Origin: PALSA-1004 sp963829085
GTDB taxonomy: Bacteria; Pseudomonadota; Gammaproteobacteria; Burkholderiales; SG8-41
Direction: 5' to 3'
DNA: 64,000 nt
Assembly (NCBI GenBank): GCA_963829085.1
Contig: CAWHHJ010000004.1
Coordinates: 1 to 64,000, forward strand
Position 1 is the stretch's first letter. Each line of letters opens with the position of its first letter. Under the pieces are notes generated by a model. The model ran no database searches and was not told the DNA's origin. It saw only the letters and a list, made by a program, of their open reading frames with translations. Of this stretch, positions 9,645-17,971 are shown in pieces. The translations under genes were made by a program, and so were the position numbers.

Positions 9645-10640
9645 GTGGAGCATCGCCAGCTGGGCAGGACCGGACGACAGGTGTCCGTGGTCGGACTCGG
9701 GACGTGGCAGCTCGGCGCGGACTGGGGCGACGTCTCCGAGGACGCGGCCCGCGAGGTCCTCGAGGCCTCCGCCGAGGAGGGCGTGACGTTCTTCGACACC
9801 GCCGACGTGTACGGCGACGGGCGCAGCGAGCAGCACGTCGGCCGCTTCCTCGCGGCGCACCCGGACGAGGGGATCGTCGTCGCCACCAAGATGGGCCGGC
9901 GCGAGGAGCAGCTGCCGGAGAACTACGTGCTCGACAACTTCCGCGCGTGGACCGACCGCTCCCGCCGCAACCTCGGCGTCGAGCGCCTGGACCTCGTCCA
10001 GCTGCACTGCCCGCCGACGGCCGTGGTCGCCGACGACGCGACGTACGACGCGCTGGACACGCTGGTCGAGGACGGCGCCATCGCGGCGTACGGCCTGAGC
10101 GTCGAGACCGTCGACCAGGCGCTGGCCGCGATCGCCCGCCCGCACGTCGCGTCGATCCAGATCATCCTCAACGCGTTCCGCCTCAAGCCGCTGGAGCGGG
10201 TGCTGCCCGCCGCGCTCGAGGCCGGCGTCGGCATCATCGCCCGGGTGCCGCTGGCCTCGGGGCTGCTGTCCGGGCGCTACGACGCGAGCACGACGTTCGC
10301 GAAGGACGACCACCGCAGCTACAACCGCGACGGCAGTGCCTTCGACGTGGGCGAGACGTTCTCGGGGGTCGACTACGAGACCGGCGTCGCGGCCGCCGGC
10401 GAGTTCACGGCGCTCGTCGCGCGGGCGGCGCCCGAGGGGCTGACCCCGGCCCAGGCCGCGATCGCGTGGATCTGGCAGCAGCCGGGCGTCTCGAGCGTCA
10501 TCCCGGGCGCCCGCAACGCCGAGCAGGCGAGGGCGAACGCCGCCGCGGGTCGTGCCGAGCCGTTGGGCGAGGAGTTCCTGGCCGGCGTGCGCGACCTGTA
10601 CGACGCCCGGATCAGGGAGTCGGTCCACGACCGCTGGTGA
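9645..10640 (+). CDS. Aldo/keto reductase
   Basis: 331 residues, NADPH-dependent oxidoreductase of the TIM-barrel AKR family. The catalytic tetrad can be placed at Asp51, Tyr56 (FFDTADVYG), Lys82 (VVATKMG) and His121 (LVQLHCPP). The C-terminal cofactor motif appears as SSVIPGARNAEQARAN. The GTG at 9645 is preferred over the longer open frame because AGGAG sits 6 nt upstream. The substrate is unknown; its position behind an aldose epimerase suggests sugar aldehydes, which is inference only. Confidence 0.88.
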   Translation: MEHRQLGRTGRQVSVVGLGTWQLGADWGDVSEDAAREVLEASAEEGVTFFDTADVYGDGRSEQHVGRFLAAHPDEGIVVATKMGRREEQLPENYVLDNFRAWTDRSRRNLGVERLDLVQLHCPPTAVVADDATYDALDTLVEDGAIAAYGLSVETVDQALAAIARPHVASIQIILNAFRLKPLERVLPAALEAGVGIIARVPLASGLLSGRYDASTTFAKDDHRSYNRDGSAFDVGETFSGVDYETGVAAAGEFTALVARAAPEGLTPAQAAIAWIWQQPGVSSVIPGARNAEQARANAAAGRAEPLGEEFLAGVRDLYDARIRESVHDRW

Positions 10641-10652
10641 GCCTCGGCCGGC

Positions 10653-11159
10653 TCAGTGCAGCAGGCTCTTCGCGACCACCATGATCACGCCGAGCAGGCT
10701 CGCCCCGAACGCCTCGACCCAGGAGGCCGAGCGGCTGCGTCCCGAGTGGCGTGCGCCGACGTACCCGAAGGCCGCCAGCAGCGCGATCGTGAACAGCAGC
10801 GCGGTCTTGGCGGCGCTGGCCACGTCGGCGTCGGTGGCGGCGAAGGCGAGGAACACCACCATCGCCGGGATGCCGCCCTCGAGCACCGCGACCTCGGCCT
10901 TGGCGGCGACCCACGAGCGGTGCAGGATGTGGTGGTCGTCGCCGTCGAACTGGCTCTCGGCGGCGTGCACGTAGACGTGGGCGAGGAAGTAGGTGCCGAG
11001 CACCACGGCCCAGGACGCCACGACCTGGCCCACGGAGTCGCTGTGCCCGCCGGCGGTGACCAGCACGGCGGCCGTGACGATGGCGCCGTACAGCAGCCCC
11101 GCGGGGTCCCAACCGGCCAGTCGGGCGGCGAGGGTCGGCGATTCGGTGCCGGTCTCCAC
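10653..11159 (-). CDS. Small integral membrane protein of unknown function
   Basis: 168 residues with four or five hydrophobic segments (for example LLYGAIVTAAVLVTAG, WAVVLGTYFLAHVYVHAAES, AMVVFLAFAATDA and LLGVIMVVAKSLLH). A conserved-looking His-containing stretch (YVHAAESQFDGDDHHILHRSW) lies on a loop. I chose the GTG at 11159 because the longer frame upstream has no membrane-protein character. It converges with the aldo/keto reductase. No function is recognised. Confidence 0.65.
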   Translation of the reverse strand: METGTESPTLAARLAGWDPAGLLYGAIVTAAVLVTAGGHSDSVGQVVASWAVVLGTYFLAHVYVHAAESQFDGDDHHILHRSWVAAKAEVAVLEGGIPAMVVFLAFAATDADVASAAKTALLFTIALLAAFGYVGARHSGRSRSASWVEAFGASLLGVIMVVAKSLLH

Positions 11160-11214
11160 GGTCGTCAGGCTAGGCGAACCCGGGCCCGCGCGGACAGGGT
11201 TCGGCGGTCGTGTC

Positions 11215-12390
11215 TCAGGCGAGCGCCAGCCGCTGGTCGACGGCCCACGGGCTGAGCACCGCGTCGAGGGCCAGCGCCGCGCAGCCGACCAGGCCGGCAC
11301 GGTCGCCGTGCGCGGCGGGCAGGATCTGCAGGTCGCGGGTGGCCAGCGCGGTGCTGTGCGTGTAGATCGACTCGCGGATGCCGCCGGTGACGATGTCGAA
11401 CGCCGCGGCCATGTCGCCGCCGACGACGACGGCCTGCGGGTTGAGCACGTTGACGATCACGGCCAGCAGCTCGCCGAGCCGGCGGCCGCTCTCGCGGAGC
11501 AGGCCGCGGGCGGTGGGGTCGCCGGCCAGCGCCGCGGCGACGAGGTCGCGGACGTGCTGGATGTCGTCGTTGCCGGCCTGGCCGACCAGCGCCCAGCCGC
11601 CGGCCACGGCCTCGAGGCACCCGGTCTTCCCGCACCGGCAGGCCAGGCCCTCGGCGGCGGTCGAGCGCGAGTGCCCGATCTCGCCGGCCGCGCCGACGTG
11701 GCCCTTGACCAGCCGTCCGTCGGAGATGATGCCGAGCCCGAGTCCGGTCGAGGCCTTCACGACCAGGGCGTCGCGCAGCACGGCGCCGCGGGCCAGCAGC
11801 TCGGACTGGGCGAGCACGTCGGCGTCGTTGGCCATGACCAGGGGGGCGTCGGTGAGGGAGGCGAAGTACGGCCCGAGCTCGACGCCGTCCCAGCCGGGGA
11901 TGACGGGGGAGTCGACGCAGGCGCCGCGCACCTCGTCGACGGTGCCGGGGAGGCCGAGGCCGACCGCGAGCAGGGGCGCCTGCCGGCTCGCGAGCCGTGC
12001 GGCGGCGCGCTCCACGATCCGCGGCATCAGCTCGGCGGGTCCGGTGCCCGCGGGGTGGTCGACTGAGTCGCTGGCCAGTTCCTCGCCGCGCAGGTCGAAG
12101 ACGCCGACCTGGCTGCGGGACCGGCCGACCGCGACGGCCAGCACGACGCCGGCATCCGGGTTGACGGTCAGGGACGCCGGGGGGCGGCCGCCGGTCGAGG
12201 CGAGCTCCTCGCCGGCGAGCAGGAGCCCGCTGGAGACCAGGGTCGCGACCCGGGCGGTGACCGCCGTACGCGAGAGGCCGGTGAGCCGGCGGAGGTCGGA
12301 GCGGGTGGTCGCCCGGCCGCTGCGGACGAGGTCGAGGACCACGCCGGCGGTCGATCGCGCGGGTGCGCCGAGCTCGCTGTCGGGCTGCAT
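11215..12390 (-). CDS. ROK-family transcriptional regulator
   Basis: 391 residues. The N-terminal winged helix-turn-helix (about 15-75, RSDLRRLTGLSRTAVTARVATL) precedes a ROK sugar-kinase-like domain. The domain has the phosphate and sugar loops (GLGLPGTVDE, GHVGAAGEIGH) and the zinc motif CxCGxxGC (CRCGKTGC). It is divergent from zwf-edd-eda and is the likely repressor of that operon, responding to a sugar or sugar phosphate. Intact ATG start with GGAGG upstream. Confidence 0.88.
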   Translation of the reverse strand: MQPDSELGAPARSTAGVVLDLVRSGRATTRSDLRRLTGLSRTAVTARVATLVSSGLLLAGEELASTGGRPPASLTVNPDAGVVLAVAVGRSRSQVGVFDLRGEELASDSVDHPAGTGPAELMPRIVERAAARLASRQAPLLAVGLGLPGTVDEVRGACVDSPVIPGWDGVELGPYFASLTDAPLVMANDADVLAQSELLARGAVLRDALVVKASTGLGLGIISDGRLVKGHVGAAGEIGHSRSTAAEGLACRCGKTGCLEAVAGGWALVGQAGNDDIQHVRDLVAAALAGDPTARGLLRESGRRLGELLAVIVNVLNPQAVVVGGDMAAAFDIVTGGIRESIYTHSTALATRDLQILPAAHGDRAGLVGCAALALDAVLSPWAVDQRLALA

Positions 12391-12439
12391 GCGGGTGTGT
12401 TCCTCCTCTCCTCGGACGTCCGGTGCAGGATACGTTCAC

Positions 12440-12466
12440 GTTACTTTAATCTAGAAAAGACGTAAC
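12440..12466. promoter_or_regulatory. Candidate ROK operator between the regulator gene and zwf
   Basis: An AT-rich island in a GC-rich intergenic region. Inverted ends GTTAC and GTAAC flank a core that contains TCTAGA. Its place between the divergent regulator and its presumed target operon suggests an operator. The symmetry is limited to five matched end bases plus scattered pairs, so this is tentative. Confidence 0.4.
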
Positions 12467-12507
12467 TATGCTTGATGTTAGGCCGAACTCTCCTTACCGT
12501 TGCAGAC

Positions 12508-14001
12508 ATGTCCGCACCCACCACCGCCTCTTCCCTGCCCGGGGCCTGTGACTTCACGGTCTTCGGGGGCACCGGTGACCTGGCGCTCCGCAAGCTTCTC
12601 CCCGCCCTCTACCTCCGCGACCGCGAGGGGCACCTGCCCGACGACACCCGGATCATCGGCGTCTCGCGCACCCCCGTCGACGACGAGGGCTACCGCGCCG
12701 AGGTGCGCGCGGCCCTGACGACGTACGTCGCCCCCGACCTGCTCGACGAGCCGTCCGTCACCCGGATGCTCGGCCGGCTCCGCCACCTCACCCTCGACGC
12801 CGACCACGCCGACGACTGGCACCAGCTGCACGGCCTCCTCAAGGACCGCCCGGACCGCGACGAGACCGTGCGGGTGTTCTACCTCGCGGTCGCGCCCAAG
12901 CTGTTCGGCGCGATCTGCCAACGGCTCGACGAGATCGGTGCCGTCGACGCCAACGCCCGCGTGGTGATGGAGAAGCCGGTCGGCCACGACCTCGCCTCCG
13001 CCCGCGCGGTCAACGACGACGTCGGCCGGGTCTTCGCCGAGCAGCAGATCTTCCGGATCGACCACTACCTCGGCAAGGAGAGCGTCCAGAACCTCCTCGT
13101 CACCCGGTTCGCCAACACGTTCCTCGAGCCGCTGTGGAACTCCCGCTGGGTCGACCACGTGCAGATCACCGTCGCCGAGTCCCTCGGCGTCGGCGAGCGC
13201 GGCGACTACTACGACCACTCCGGCGCGCTGCGCGACATGGTGCAGAACCACCTGCTCCAGCTGCTCTGCCTGGTGGCGATGGAGCCGCCGACGTACGTCG
13301 GCCGCGAGACCGTCCGCGACGAGAAGCTCAAGGTGCTCCAGGCCCTGAAGCCGATGGCACCGGTCGACGTCGACCGCGACACCGTCCGGGGCCGGTACGG
13401 CGCCGGACTGGTCGACGGCGAGGCCGTGCCGTCGTACGCCGACGACCTCGGGCACTCGAGCGACACCGAGACGTTCGTGGCCCTGCGGGCCGAGGTGCAG
13501 AACTGGCGCTGGGCCGGCGTGCCGTTCTACCTGCGCACCGGCAAGCGCCTGGACCGCCGGCTCTCCGAGATCGTGGTCGTCTTCAAGGAGCCGCCGCACG
13601 CGATGTTCCCGCACAGCGAGGGCGTCACGTCGGCCAACCGGCTGCACATCCAGGTCCAGCCCGACGAGGGCATGCGCCTGCACCTGACCGCCAAGGAGCC
13701 CGGCCCCGGCGGCATCCGGCTGCGGCCCGTGTCGCTCGACCTGAGCTACGCCACCACGTTCGACCAGGCCTCGCCCGACGCCTACGAGCGCCTGCTCATG
13801 GACGTCATCAAGGGGAACCCGACCCTGTTCATGCGCCGCGACGAGGTCGAGGCCGCGTGGCAGTGGGTCGAGCCGATCCTCACCCGGTGGGCAGCGTCGC
13901 CCGACCGTCCGAAGCGCTACCCGGCCGGCACCACCGGCCCCACCGCCGCCGCGATGCTCCTCGAGCGCGACGGCCGAAACTGGCAGGAGCACGACCAATG
14001 A
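12508..14001 (+). CDS. zwf: Glucose-6-phosphate 1-dehydrogenase
   Basis: 497 residues. Oxidises glucose 6-phosphate to 6-phosphogluconolactone with NAD(P)+, feeding the Entner-Doudoroff and pentose phosphate routes. The coenzyme-binding loop FGGTGDLALRKLLPALY is near the N-terminus and the active-site signature RIDHYLGKESVQN near residue 190. The C-terminal domain is complete. The ATG at 12508 starts just before the conserved region; a TTG/ATG pair at 12472-12477 would add twelve poorly conserved residues. The stop overlaps the edd start (ATGA). No 6-phosphogluconolactonase or opcA is adjacent, unlike the usual actinobacterial pentose phosphate cluster. Confidence 0.95.
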   Translation: MSAPTTASSLPGACDFTVFGGTGDLALRKLLPALYLRDREGHLPDDTRIIGVSRTPVDDEGYRAEVRAALTTYVAPDLLDEPSVTRMLGRLRHLTLDADHADDWHQLHGLLKDRPDRDETVRVFYLAVAPKLFGAICQRLDEIGAVDANARVVMEKPVGHDLASARAVNDDVGRVFAEQQIFRIDHYLGKESVQNLLVTRFANTFLEPLWNSRWVDHVQITVAESLGVGERGDYYDHSGALRDMVQNHLLQLLCLVAMEPPTYVGRETVRDEKLKVLQALKPMAPVDVDRDTVRGRYGAGLVDGEAVPSYADDLGHSSDTETFVALRAEVQNWRWAGVPFYLRTGKRLDRRLSEIVVVFKEPPHAMFPHSEGVTSANRLHIQVQPDEGMRLHLTAKEPGPGGIRLRPVSLDLSYATTFDQASPDAYERLLMDVIKGNPTLFMRRDEVEAAWQWVEPILTRWAASPDRPKRYPAGTTGPTAAAMLLERDGRNWQEHDQ

Positions 14002-15860
14002 CCCGCATCCATCCCGTTCTCGCAGACGTCACCGCCCGCCTCGCCGAGCGCAGCAGCGCCAGCCGGTCGGCGTACCTCCGCCGCATCCGCGCCGCCGGCG
14101 ACCAGGGCCCGGCCCGCGGCAAGCTGGCCTGCGCCAACCTCGCCCACGGCTTCGCGGCCTCCGACCAGCCCGCCAAGCAGGCACTGCGCGGCCGCACCAA
14201 GCCCAACGTGGCGATCGTGTCGAGCTACAACGACATGCTCTCCGCCCACCAGCCCTTCGAGACCTACCCGCGCGAGCTCAAGAAGGCCGTCATCAAGGGG
14301 GGTGGCATCGCGCAGTTCGCCGGCGGCGTGCCCGCGATGTGCGACGGCATCACCCAGGGTCGCGACGGCATGCAGCTGTCGCTGTTCAGCCGCGACGTGA
14401 TCGCGATGTCGACGGCGATCGCGCTGTCGCACGACATGTTCGACGGCGCGCTGATGCTCGGCGTCTGCGACAAGATCGTGCCCGGCCTGCTGATCGGCTC
14501 GCTGTCCTTCGGGCACCTGCCCACCGTCTTCGTGCCGGCCGGGCCGATGGCCTCCGGGCTGCCGAACGGCGAGAAGGCGCGGATCCGCCAGGAGTACGCC
14601 GAGGGCAAGGTCGGCCGCGAGGAGCTGCTCGAGGCCGAGGCCGCGTCGTACCACTCGGCCGGCACCTGCACGTTCTTCGGGACGGCGAACTCCAACCAGC
14701 TGATCATGGAGGTGCTCGGGCTGCACCTGCCCGGCTCCTCGTTCGTGAACCCGGGTACGCCGCTGCGCGAGGCGCTGACCCGCGCCGCCGGCGAGCGGGT
14801 CACCGCGCTGACCCGGCAGGGTGGCGAGTACACCCCGATCGGCGAGATCGTCGACGAGAAGGCGATCGTCAACGCCTGCGTGGCGCTGCTCGCCGCCGGC
14901 GGCTCGACGAACCACACGCTGCACCTGGTCGCCATCGCCCGTGCCGCGGGCATCGCGCTGACCTGGGAGGACCTGTCCGACCTGTCCGCGGTGGTCCCGT
15001 CCGTCGCGAGGATCTACCCCAACGGCGCCGCGGACGTGAACCACTTCCACGCCGCCGGCGGCATCGGCTTCCTCGTGCACACGCTGCTGCGCGCGGGCCT
15101 GCTGCACGACGACGTCCGCACCATCGCGGGCCACGGCCTGTGGCGCTACACCACCGAGCCGAAGCTCCGCGGCGGCGAGCTGACGTGGGAGGAGGGGCCG
15201 AAGCAGAGCCTCGACCTCGACGTGCTGCGCCCGGCCGACGACCCGTTCTCGGCCGACGGCGGCCTCAAGGTCCTGCGCGGCCCGCTCGGCACCGGCGTGA
15301 TCAAGGTGTCCGCGGTCAAGCCCGAGCACCGGGTGGTCACCGCGCCGGCCGTCGTGTTCGACGACCAGGCCGACTTCCTCGAGGCGTTCGCGGCCCACGA
15401 GCTCGACGGTCGCGACTTCGTGGCGGTGATCCGCTACCAGGGTCCGGCCGCCAACGGGATGCCCGAGCTGCACAAGCTGACGCCCGCACTCGGCGTACTC
15501 CAGGACCGCGGGCAGCGGGTCGCGATCGTCACCGACGGCCGGATGTCCGGTGCGTCGGGCAAGGTCCCGGCCGCCATCCACGTCACGCCCGAGGCGGCGC
15601 TCGACGGGCCGCTCTCGCGGGTCCGTGACGGCGACCTGATCACCGTCGACGCGGTCGCGGGTCGTCTCGACCTCGACGGCGTACGCCTCTCCGACCGGTC
15701 CCCGCAGGGCGCCGCTCCCCAGGGCGAGGAGTGGGCCGGCACCGGCCGCGAGCTCTTCGCCGCCTTCCGCGCCACCGTCGGCACCGCCGACATGGGAGCC
15801 AGCGTGTTCCCGTCGTACGGCGCTCCCCAGCAGGAGGTTCCCGTTGTCCAGGCCGTCTGA
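13998..15860 (+). CDS. edd: 6-phosphogluconate dehydratase
   Basis: 620 residues. Dehydrates 6-phosphogluconate to 2-keto-3-deoxy-6-phosphogluconate in the cytoplasm. It belongs to the IlvD/Edd iron-sulfur family, with cysteine contexts PAMCDGITQGRDGMQLS, GVCDKIVPG and HSAGTCTFFGTANSNQ and the C-terminal TDGRMSGASGKVPAAIHV. The start overlaps the zwf stop by 4 nt, showing translational coupling. The length matches Edd and exceeds IlvD, and the zwf/eda neighbours support Edd over dihydroxy-acid dehydratase. Confidence 0.95.
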   Translation: MTRIHPVLADVTARLAERSSASRSAYLRRIRAAGDQGPARGKLACANLAHGFAASDQPAKQALRGRTKPNVAIVSSYNDMLSAHQPFETYPRELKKAVIKGGGIAQFAGGVPAMCDGITQGRDGMQLSLFSRDVIAMSTAIALSHDMFDGALMLGVCDKIVPGLLIGSLSFGHLPTVFVPAGPMASGLPNGEKARIRQEYAEGKVGREELLEAEAASYHSAGTCTFFGTANSNQLIMEVLGLHLPGSSFVNPGTPLREALTRAAGERVTALTRQGGEYTPIGEIVDEKAIVNACVALLAAGGSTNHTLHLVAIARAAGIALTWEDLSDLSAVVPSVARIYPNGAADVNHFHAAGGIGFLVHTLLRAGLLHDDVRTIAGHGLWRYTTEPKLRGGELTWEEGPKQSLDLDVLRPADDPFSADGGLKVLRGPLGTGVIKVSAVKPEHRVVTAPAVVFDDQADFLEAFAAHELDGRDFVAVIRYQGPAANGMPELHKLTPALGVLQDRGQRVAIVTDGRMSGASGKVPAAIHVTPEAALDGPLSRVRDGDLITVDAVAGRLDLDGVRLSDRSPQGAAPQGEEWAGTGRELFAAFRATVGTADMGASVFPSYGAPQQEVPVVQAV

Positions 15861-16491
15861 GTCCGTCGAGGGGTCCCTGCTCGACCGGGTGCCGGTCGTC
15901 CCGGTCGTGGTCGTCGACGACGTCGCGACCGCCGTACCGCTGGCCCGGGCGCTGGTCGCCGGCGGCCTGCCGGTCATCGAGCTGACGCTGCGTACGCCGG
16001 TCGCGCTCGAGGCGATCCGGGCGATCGCCGACGAGGTGCCGGAGATCCTGGTCGGCGCGGGCACCGTGCTGACGCCCGGCCAGGCCAAGCTCGCGCACGA
16101 CGCGGGCGCCCAGTTCCTGGTGTCACCGGGGGCGACACCGGGGTTGCTCGGCGGGATGGCAGACACCGGTCTGCCATTCCTGCCGGGTACCGCCACCGTC
16201 TCCGAGGTCATCGCCGTGCTCGAGACCGGCCTCACCGAGATGAAGTTCTTCCCGGCCGAGGCGTCGGGCGGGACGGCGTTCCTCTCGTCGATCGCGTCGC
16301 CCGTGCCCGCTGCTCGGTTCTGCCCGACCGGCGGGATCACCGCGGCCACCGCGGCGTCGTACCTCGCGCTGCCGAACGTCGGCTGCGTCGGCGGCTCCTG
16401 GCTGACCCCCCAGGACCTCGTCGCCGCCGCCACCGCCTCCGGCGACTGGACCCCGATCGAGACCCTCGCCCGGAACGCCGCCGCTCTCTGA
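15844..16491 (+). CDS. eda: 2-keto-3-deoxy-6-phosphogluconate aldolase
   Basis: 215 residues. Cleaves KDPG to pyruvate and glyceraldehyde 3-phosphate, completing the Entner-Doudoroff pathway. This is a class I aldolase: Lys134 in TEMKFFPAE forms the Schiff base, Glu46 and Arg50 sit in VIELTLRT, and the phosphate site lies in CPTGGI. The TTG start at 15844 is supported by AGGAGG (15832-15837) with 6-nt spacing. It overlaps the 3' end of edd by 17 nt. It is the last gene of the operon; a repeat array begins 8 bp later. Confidence 0.95.
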   Translation: MSRPSESVEGSLLDRVPVVPVVVVDDVATAVPLARALVAGGLPVIELTLRTPVALEAIRAIADEVPEILVGAGTVLTPGQAKLAHDAGAQFLVSPGATPGLLGGMADTGLPFLPGTATVSEVIAVLETGLTEMKFFPAEASGGTAFLSSIASPVPAARFCPTGGITAATAASYLALPNVGCVGGSWLTPQDLVAAATASGDWTPIETLARNAAAL

Positions 16492-16498
16492 CGACCTG

Positions 16499-16652
16499 CC
16501 GAGCCGTGCGTTGTTGCGCGCCCACCCGTGCGTTGTTGCGTGCCGAGCCGTGCGCTGTCATGCGCCGAGCCGTGCGTTGTTGCGCGCCCACCCGTGCGTT
16601 GTTGCGCGCCGAGCCGTGCGTTGTTGCGACCCGAGCCGTGCGTTGTTGCGCC
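16499..16652 (+). repeat. Seven-unit tandem array of a 22-nt repeat, left arm
   Basis: Seven head-to-tail 22-nt units share the core CCGTGCGTTGTTGCG. The first bases of each unit alternate between CCGAGC and CCCACC, and one unit (16543-16564) has several changes. The array lies between eda and the metallopeptidase gene. The same unit returns in reverse orientation at 17033-17228. There are no unique spacers, so it is not CRISPR. Confidence 0.9.
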
Positions 16653-16668
16653 CGACTAGGTTGGGTGC

Positions 16669-17025
16669 GTGCCGATCGAGATGAGCCGCGAGCAGTTCGA
16701 GCAGCTCGTGGACCGCGCCCTGGACGGGATCCCCGACCAGATCGCCTCCCTCGTGCGGAACGTCGTCGTGCTGGTCGAGGACACGCCGCCTGAGGGTGAG
16801 CCGGACGACCTGCTCGGCCTGTACGACGGGGTCGCGCTCACCGAGCGCCAGGCCAACCACGCGTTCGAGCTGCCGGACCGGATCTTCGTTTTCCGCCTGC
16901 CGCTGCTGGACATGTGCGAGACCGAGGAGGAGCTCGTGGAGGAGGTCGAGATCACCGTCGTCCACGAGATCGCGCACCACTTCGGCATCGACGACGCTCA
17001 GCTGCACGATCTCGGCTACGCCTGA
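16669..17025 (+). CDS. Minimal zincin metallopeptidase family protein
   Basis: 118 residues. A HEIAHHFGIDD motif (residues 99-109) gives the HExxHxxGxxD zinc signature of the small actinobacterial zincin-like family, whose substrates are not established. There is no signal peptide, so it is cytoplasmic. GTG at 16669 is the likely start; TAGGTT at 16657-16662 could be a -10 box placing transcription at the start codon (leaderless). An in-frame ATG at 16681 is an alternative. The gene fills the space between two inverted repeat arrays, with only 16 and 7 bp of flanking sequence. Confidence 0.88.
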   Translation: MPIEMSREQFEQLVDRALDGIPDQIASLVRNVVVLVEDTPPEGEPDDLLGLYDGVALTERQANHAFELPDRIFVFRLPLLDMCETEEELVEEVEITVVHEIAHHFGIDDAQLHDLGYA

Positions 17026-17032
17026 AGCAGGA

Positions 17033-17228
17033 ACGCACGGTTGGGCACGCAACTACGCACGGGTCGGCGAGCAACAGCGCACGGGTCGGCGAGCAACAGC
17101 GCACGGTTGGGCGAGCAACAAGCGCACGGTTGGGCGCGCAACAACGCACGGCTCGGCGCGCAACAACGCACGGCTCGGCGCGCAACAACGCACGGGTCGG
17201 CGCGCAACAACGCACGGGTCGGCGGGGG
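17033..17228 (-). repeat. Nine-unit tandem array of the same 22-nt repeat, right arm, inverted
   Basis: Eight full units and one partial unit of the reverse complement of the left-arm repeat (core CGCAACAACGCACGG). One unit is 23 nt long through an extra A (17121-17143). The array starts 7 bp after the metallopeptidase stop and runs into the stop codon of the convergent fluoride-channel gene. The 22-nt period is not a multiple of 3, so no single reading frame explains it. Confidence 0.9.
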
Positions 17229-17561
17229 TCAGGGGAGAAGGCCCAGGGCGTAGCCGACGGTGGCGGCGGCGAGCGAGAGGACCAGTGTCACCGCGGCGTT
17301 GAGGGTGCCGTCGCGGGAGCCGAGCTTGGTCGTCTGGACCGCGAACGTGGAGTACGTCGTGAGCCCGCCGCAGAAGCCGCTGCCGAGCAGGGCGAGCGAC
17401 GAGCCGGTGAGGCCGAGCGCCACGAACATCCCCAGCAGGAACGACCCCACCACGTTCACCAGCAGGATCCCCCAGGGCAGCCGCTGGTCCAGGTGGTGGC
17501 CGGCCAGGTGCCGCACCGGCGCCCCGACGGCGGCGCCGAGCGCCACCAGCACCAGCGTCAC
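17229..17561 (-). CDS. crcB: Fluoride efflux channel, Fluc/CrcB subunit
   Basis: 110 residues, four hydrophobic segments. CrcB signatures include LGAAVGAPVRHL, LLVNVVGSFLLG and GFCGGLTTYSTF. It forms fluoride-exporting channels in the plasma membrane. The GTG start at 17561 overlaps the stop of the second crcB by 4 nt. Paired small CrcB proteins in Gram-positive bacteria commonly assemble as heterodimers (family knowledge), and the coupling fits that. Repeat sequence runs up to its stop codon. Confidence 0.9.
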   Translation of the reverse strand: MTLVLVALGAAVGAPVRHLAGHHLDQRLPWGILLVNVVGSFLLGMFVALGLTGSSLALLGSGFCGGLTTYSTFAVQTTKLGSRDGTLNAAVTLVLSLAAATVGYALGLLP

Positions 17562-17971
17562 GGTGAGTCCTCGGTCCAGTCCGGCTCCGCGGAGGCGTGC
17601 ACGATCCGCTGGGCCAGCAGGACGGCGGCCAGGCAGCAGAAGAGGGTGCCCAGCAGGTACGCCCCCGCCACGGCACCCGAGCCGTCGGCCAGCAGCGCGC
17701 GTCCCTGCTCGGCGTACGCCGAGAGGGTCGTGTAGCCGCCGAGCACGCCCGGCCCGAGGAACAGCGGAACCAGGTGGTGCCGCTTGGCGGTCACCCAGAG
17801 CGGCAGCAGCGCGAGCAGGAACGACCCCGACAGGTTGATCGCGAACGTCGTCCACGGGAAGCCGCCGCCGTCCGGGACCAGCTCGCCGAGCCCCCAGCGC
17901 GTCACCGCCCCCACGGCACCACCGAGCGCCACCGCCAGCAGGGCTGCCGGCGAGACGGGGGAGTGGGTCAC
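17558..17971 (-). CDS. crcB: Fluoride efflux channel, second Fluc/CrcB subunit
   Basis: 137 residues, four transmembrane segments. Motifs include LGGAVGAVTRWGLGEL, FAINLSGSFLLALLP and GVLGGYTTLSAYAEQ. The pore-region Thr/Ser motif differs from its partner, consistent with a heterodimeric pair. The GTG start at 17971 overlaps the stop of the ATP-binding regulator gene upstream, and its own stop overlaps the next crcB, so all three genes are translationally coupled. I looked for a fluoride riboswitch upstream of the unit and saw none. Confidence 0.9.
   Translation of the reverse strand: MTHSPVSPAALLAVALGGAVGAVTRWGLGELVPDGGGFPWTTFAINLSGSFLLALLPLWVTAKRHHLVPLFLGPGVLGGYTTLSAYAEQGRALLADGSGAVAGAYLLGTLFCCLAAVLLAQRIVHASAEPDWTEDSP

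Noticed and set aside
13134..13997. Long N-terminal extension of edd
   Set aside because: The frame is open only because it overlaps zwf out of phase; the ATG at 13998 matches the family start and couples to the zwf stop.
16499..17228. CRISPR array
   Set aside because: The 22-nt units are contiguous, with no unique spacers, and there are no cas genes.
16914..17735. Repeat-encoded protein (THGSARNNARLGAQQ-type repeats)
   Set aside because: The frame arises from the 22-nt array read through three phases; it has no start signal and runs into antisense crcB.
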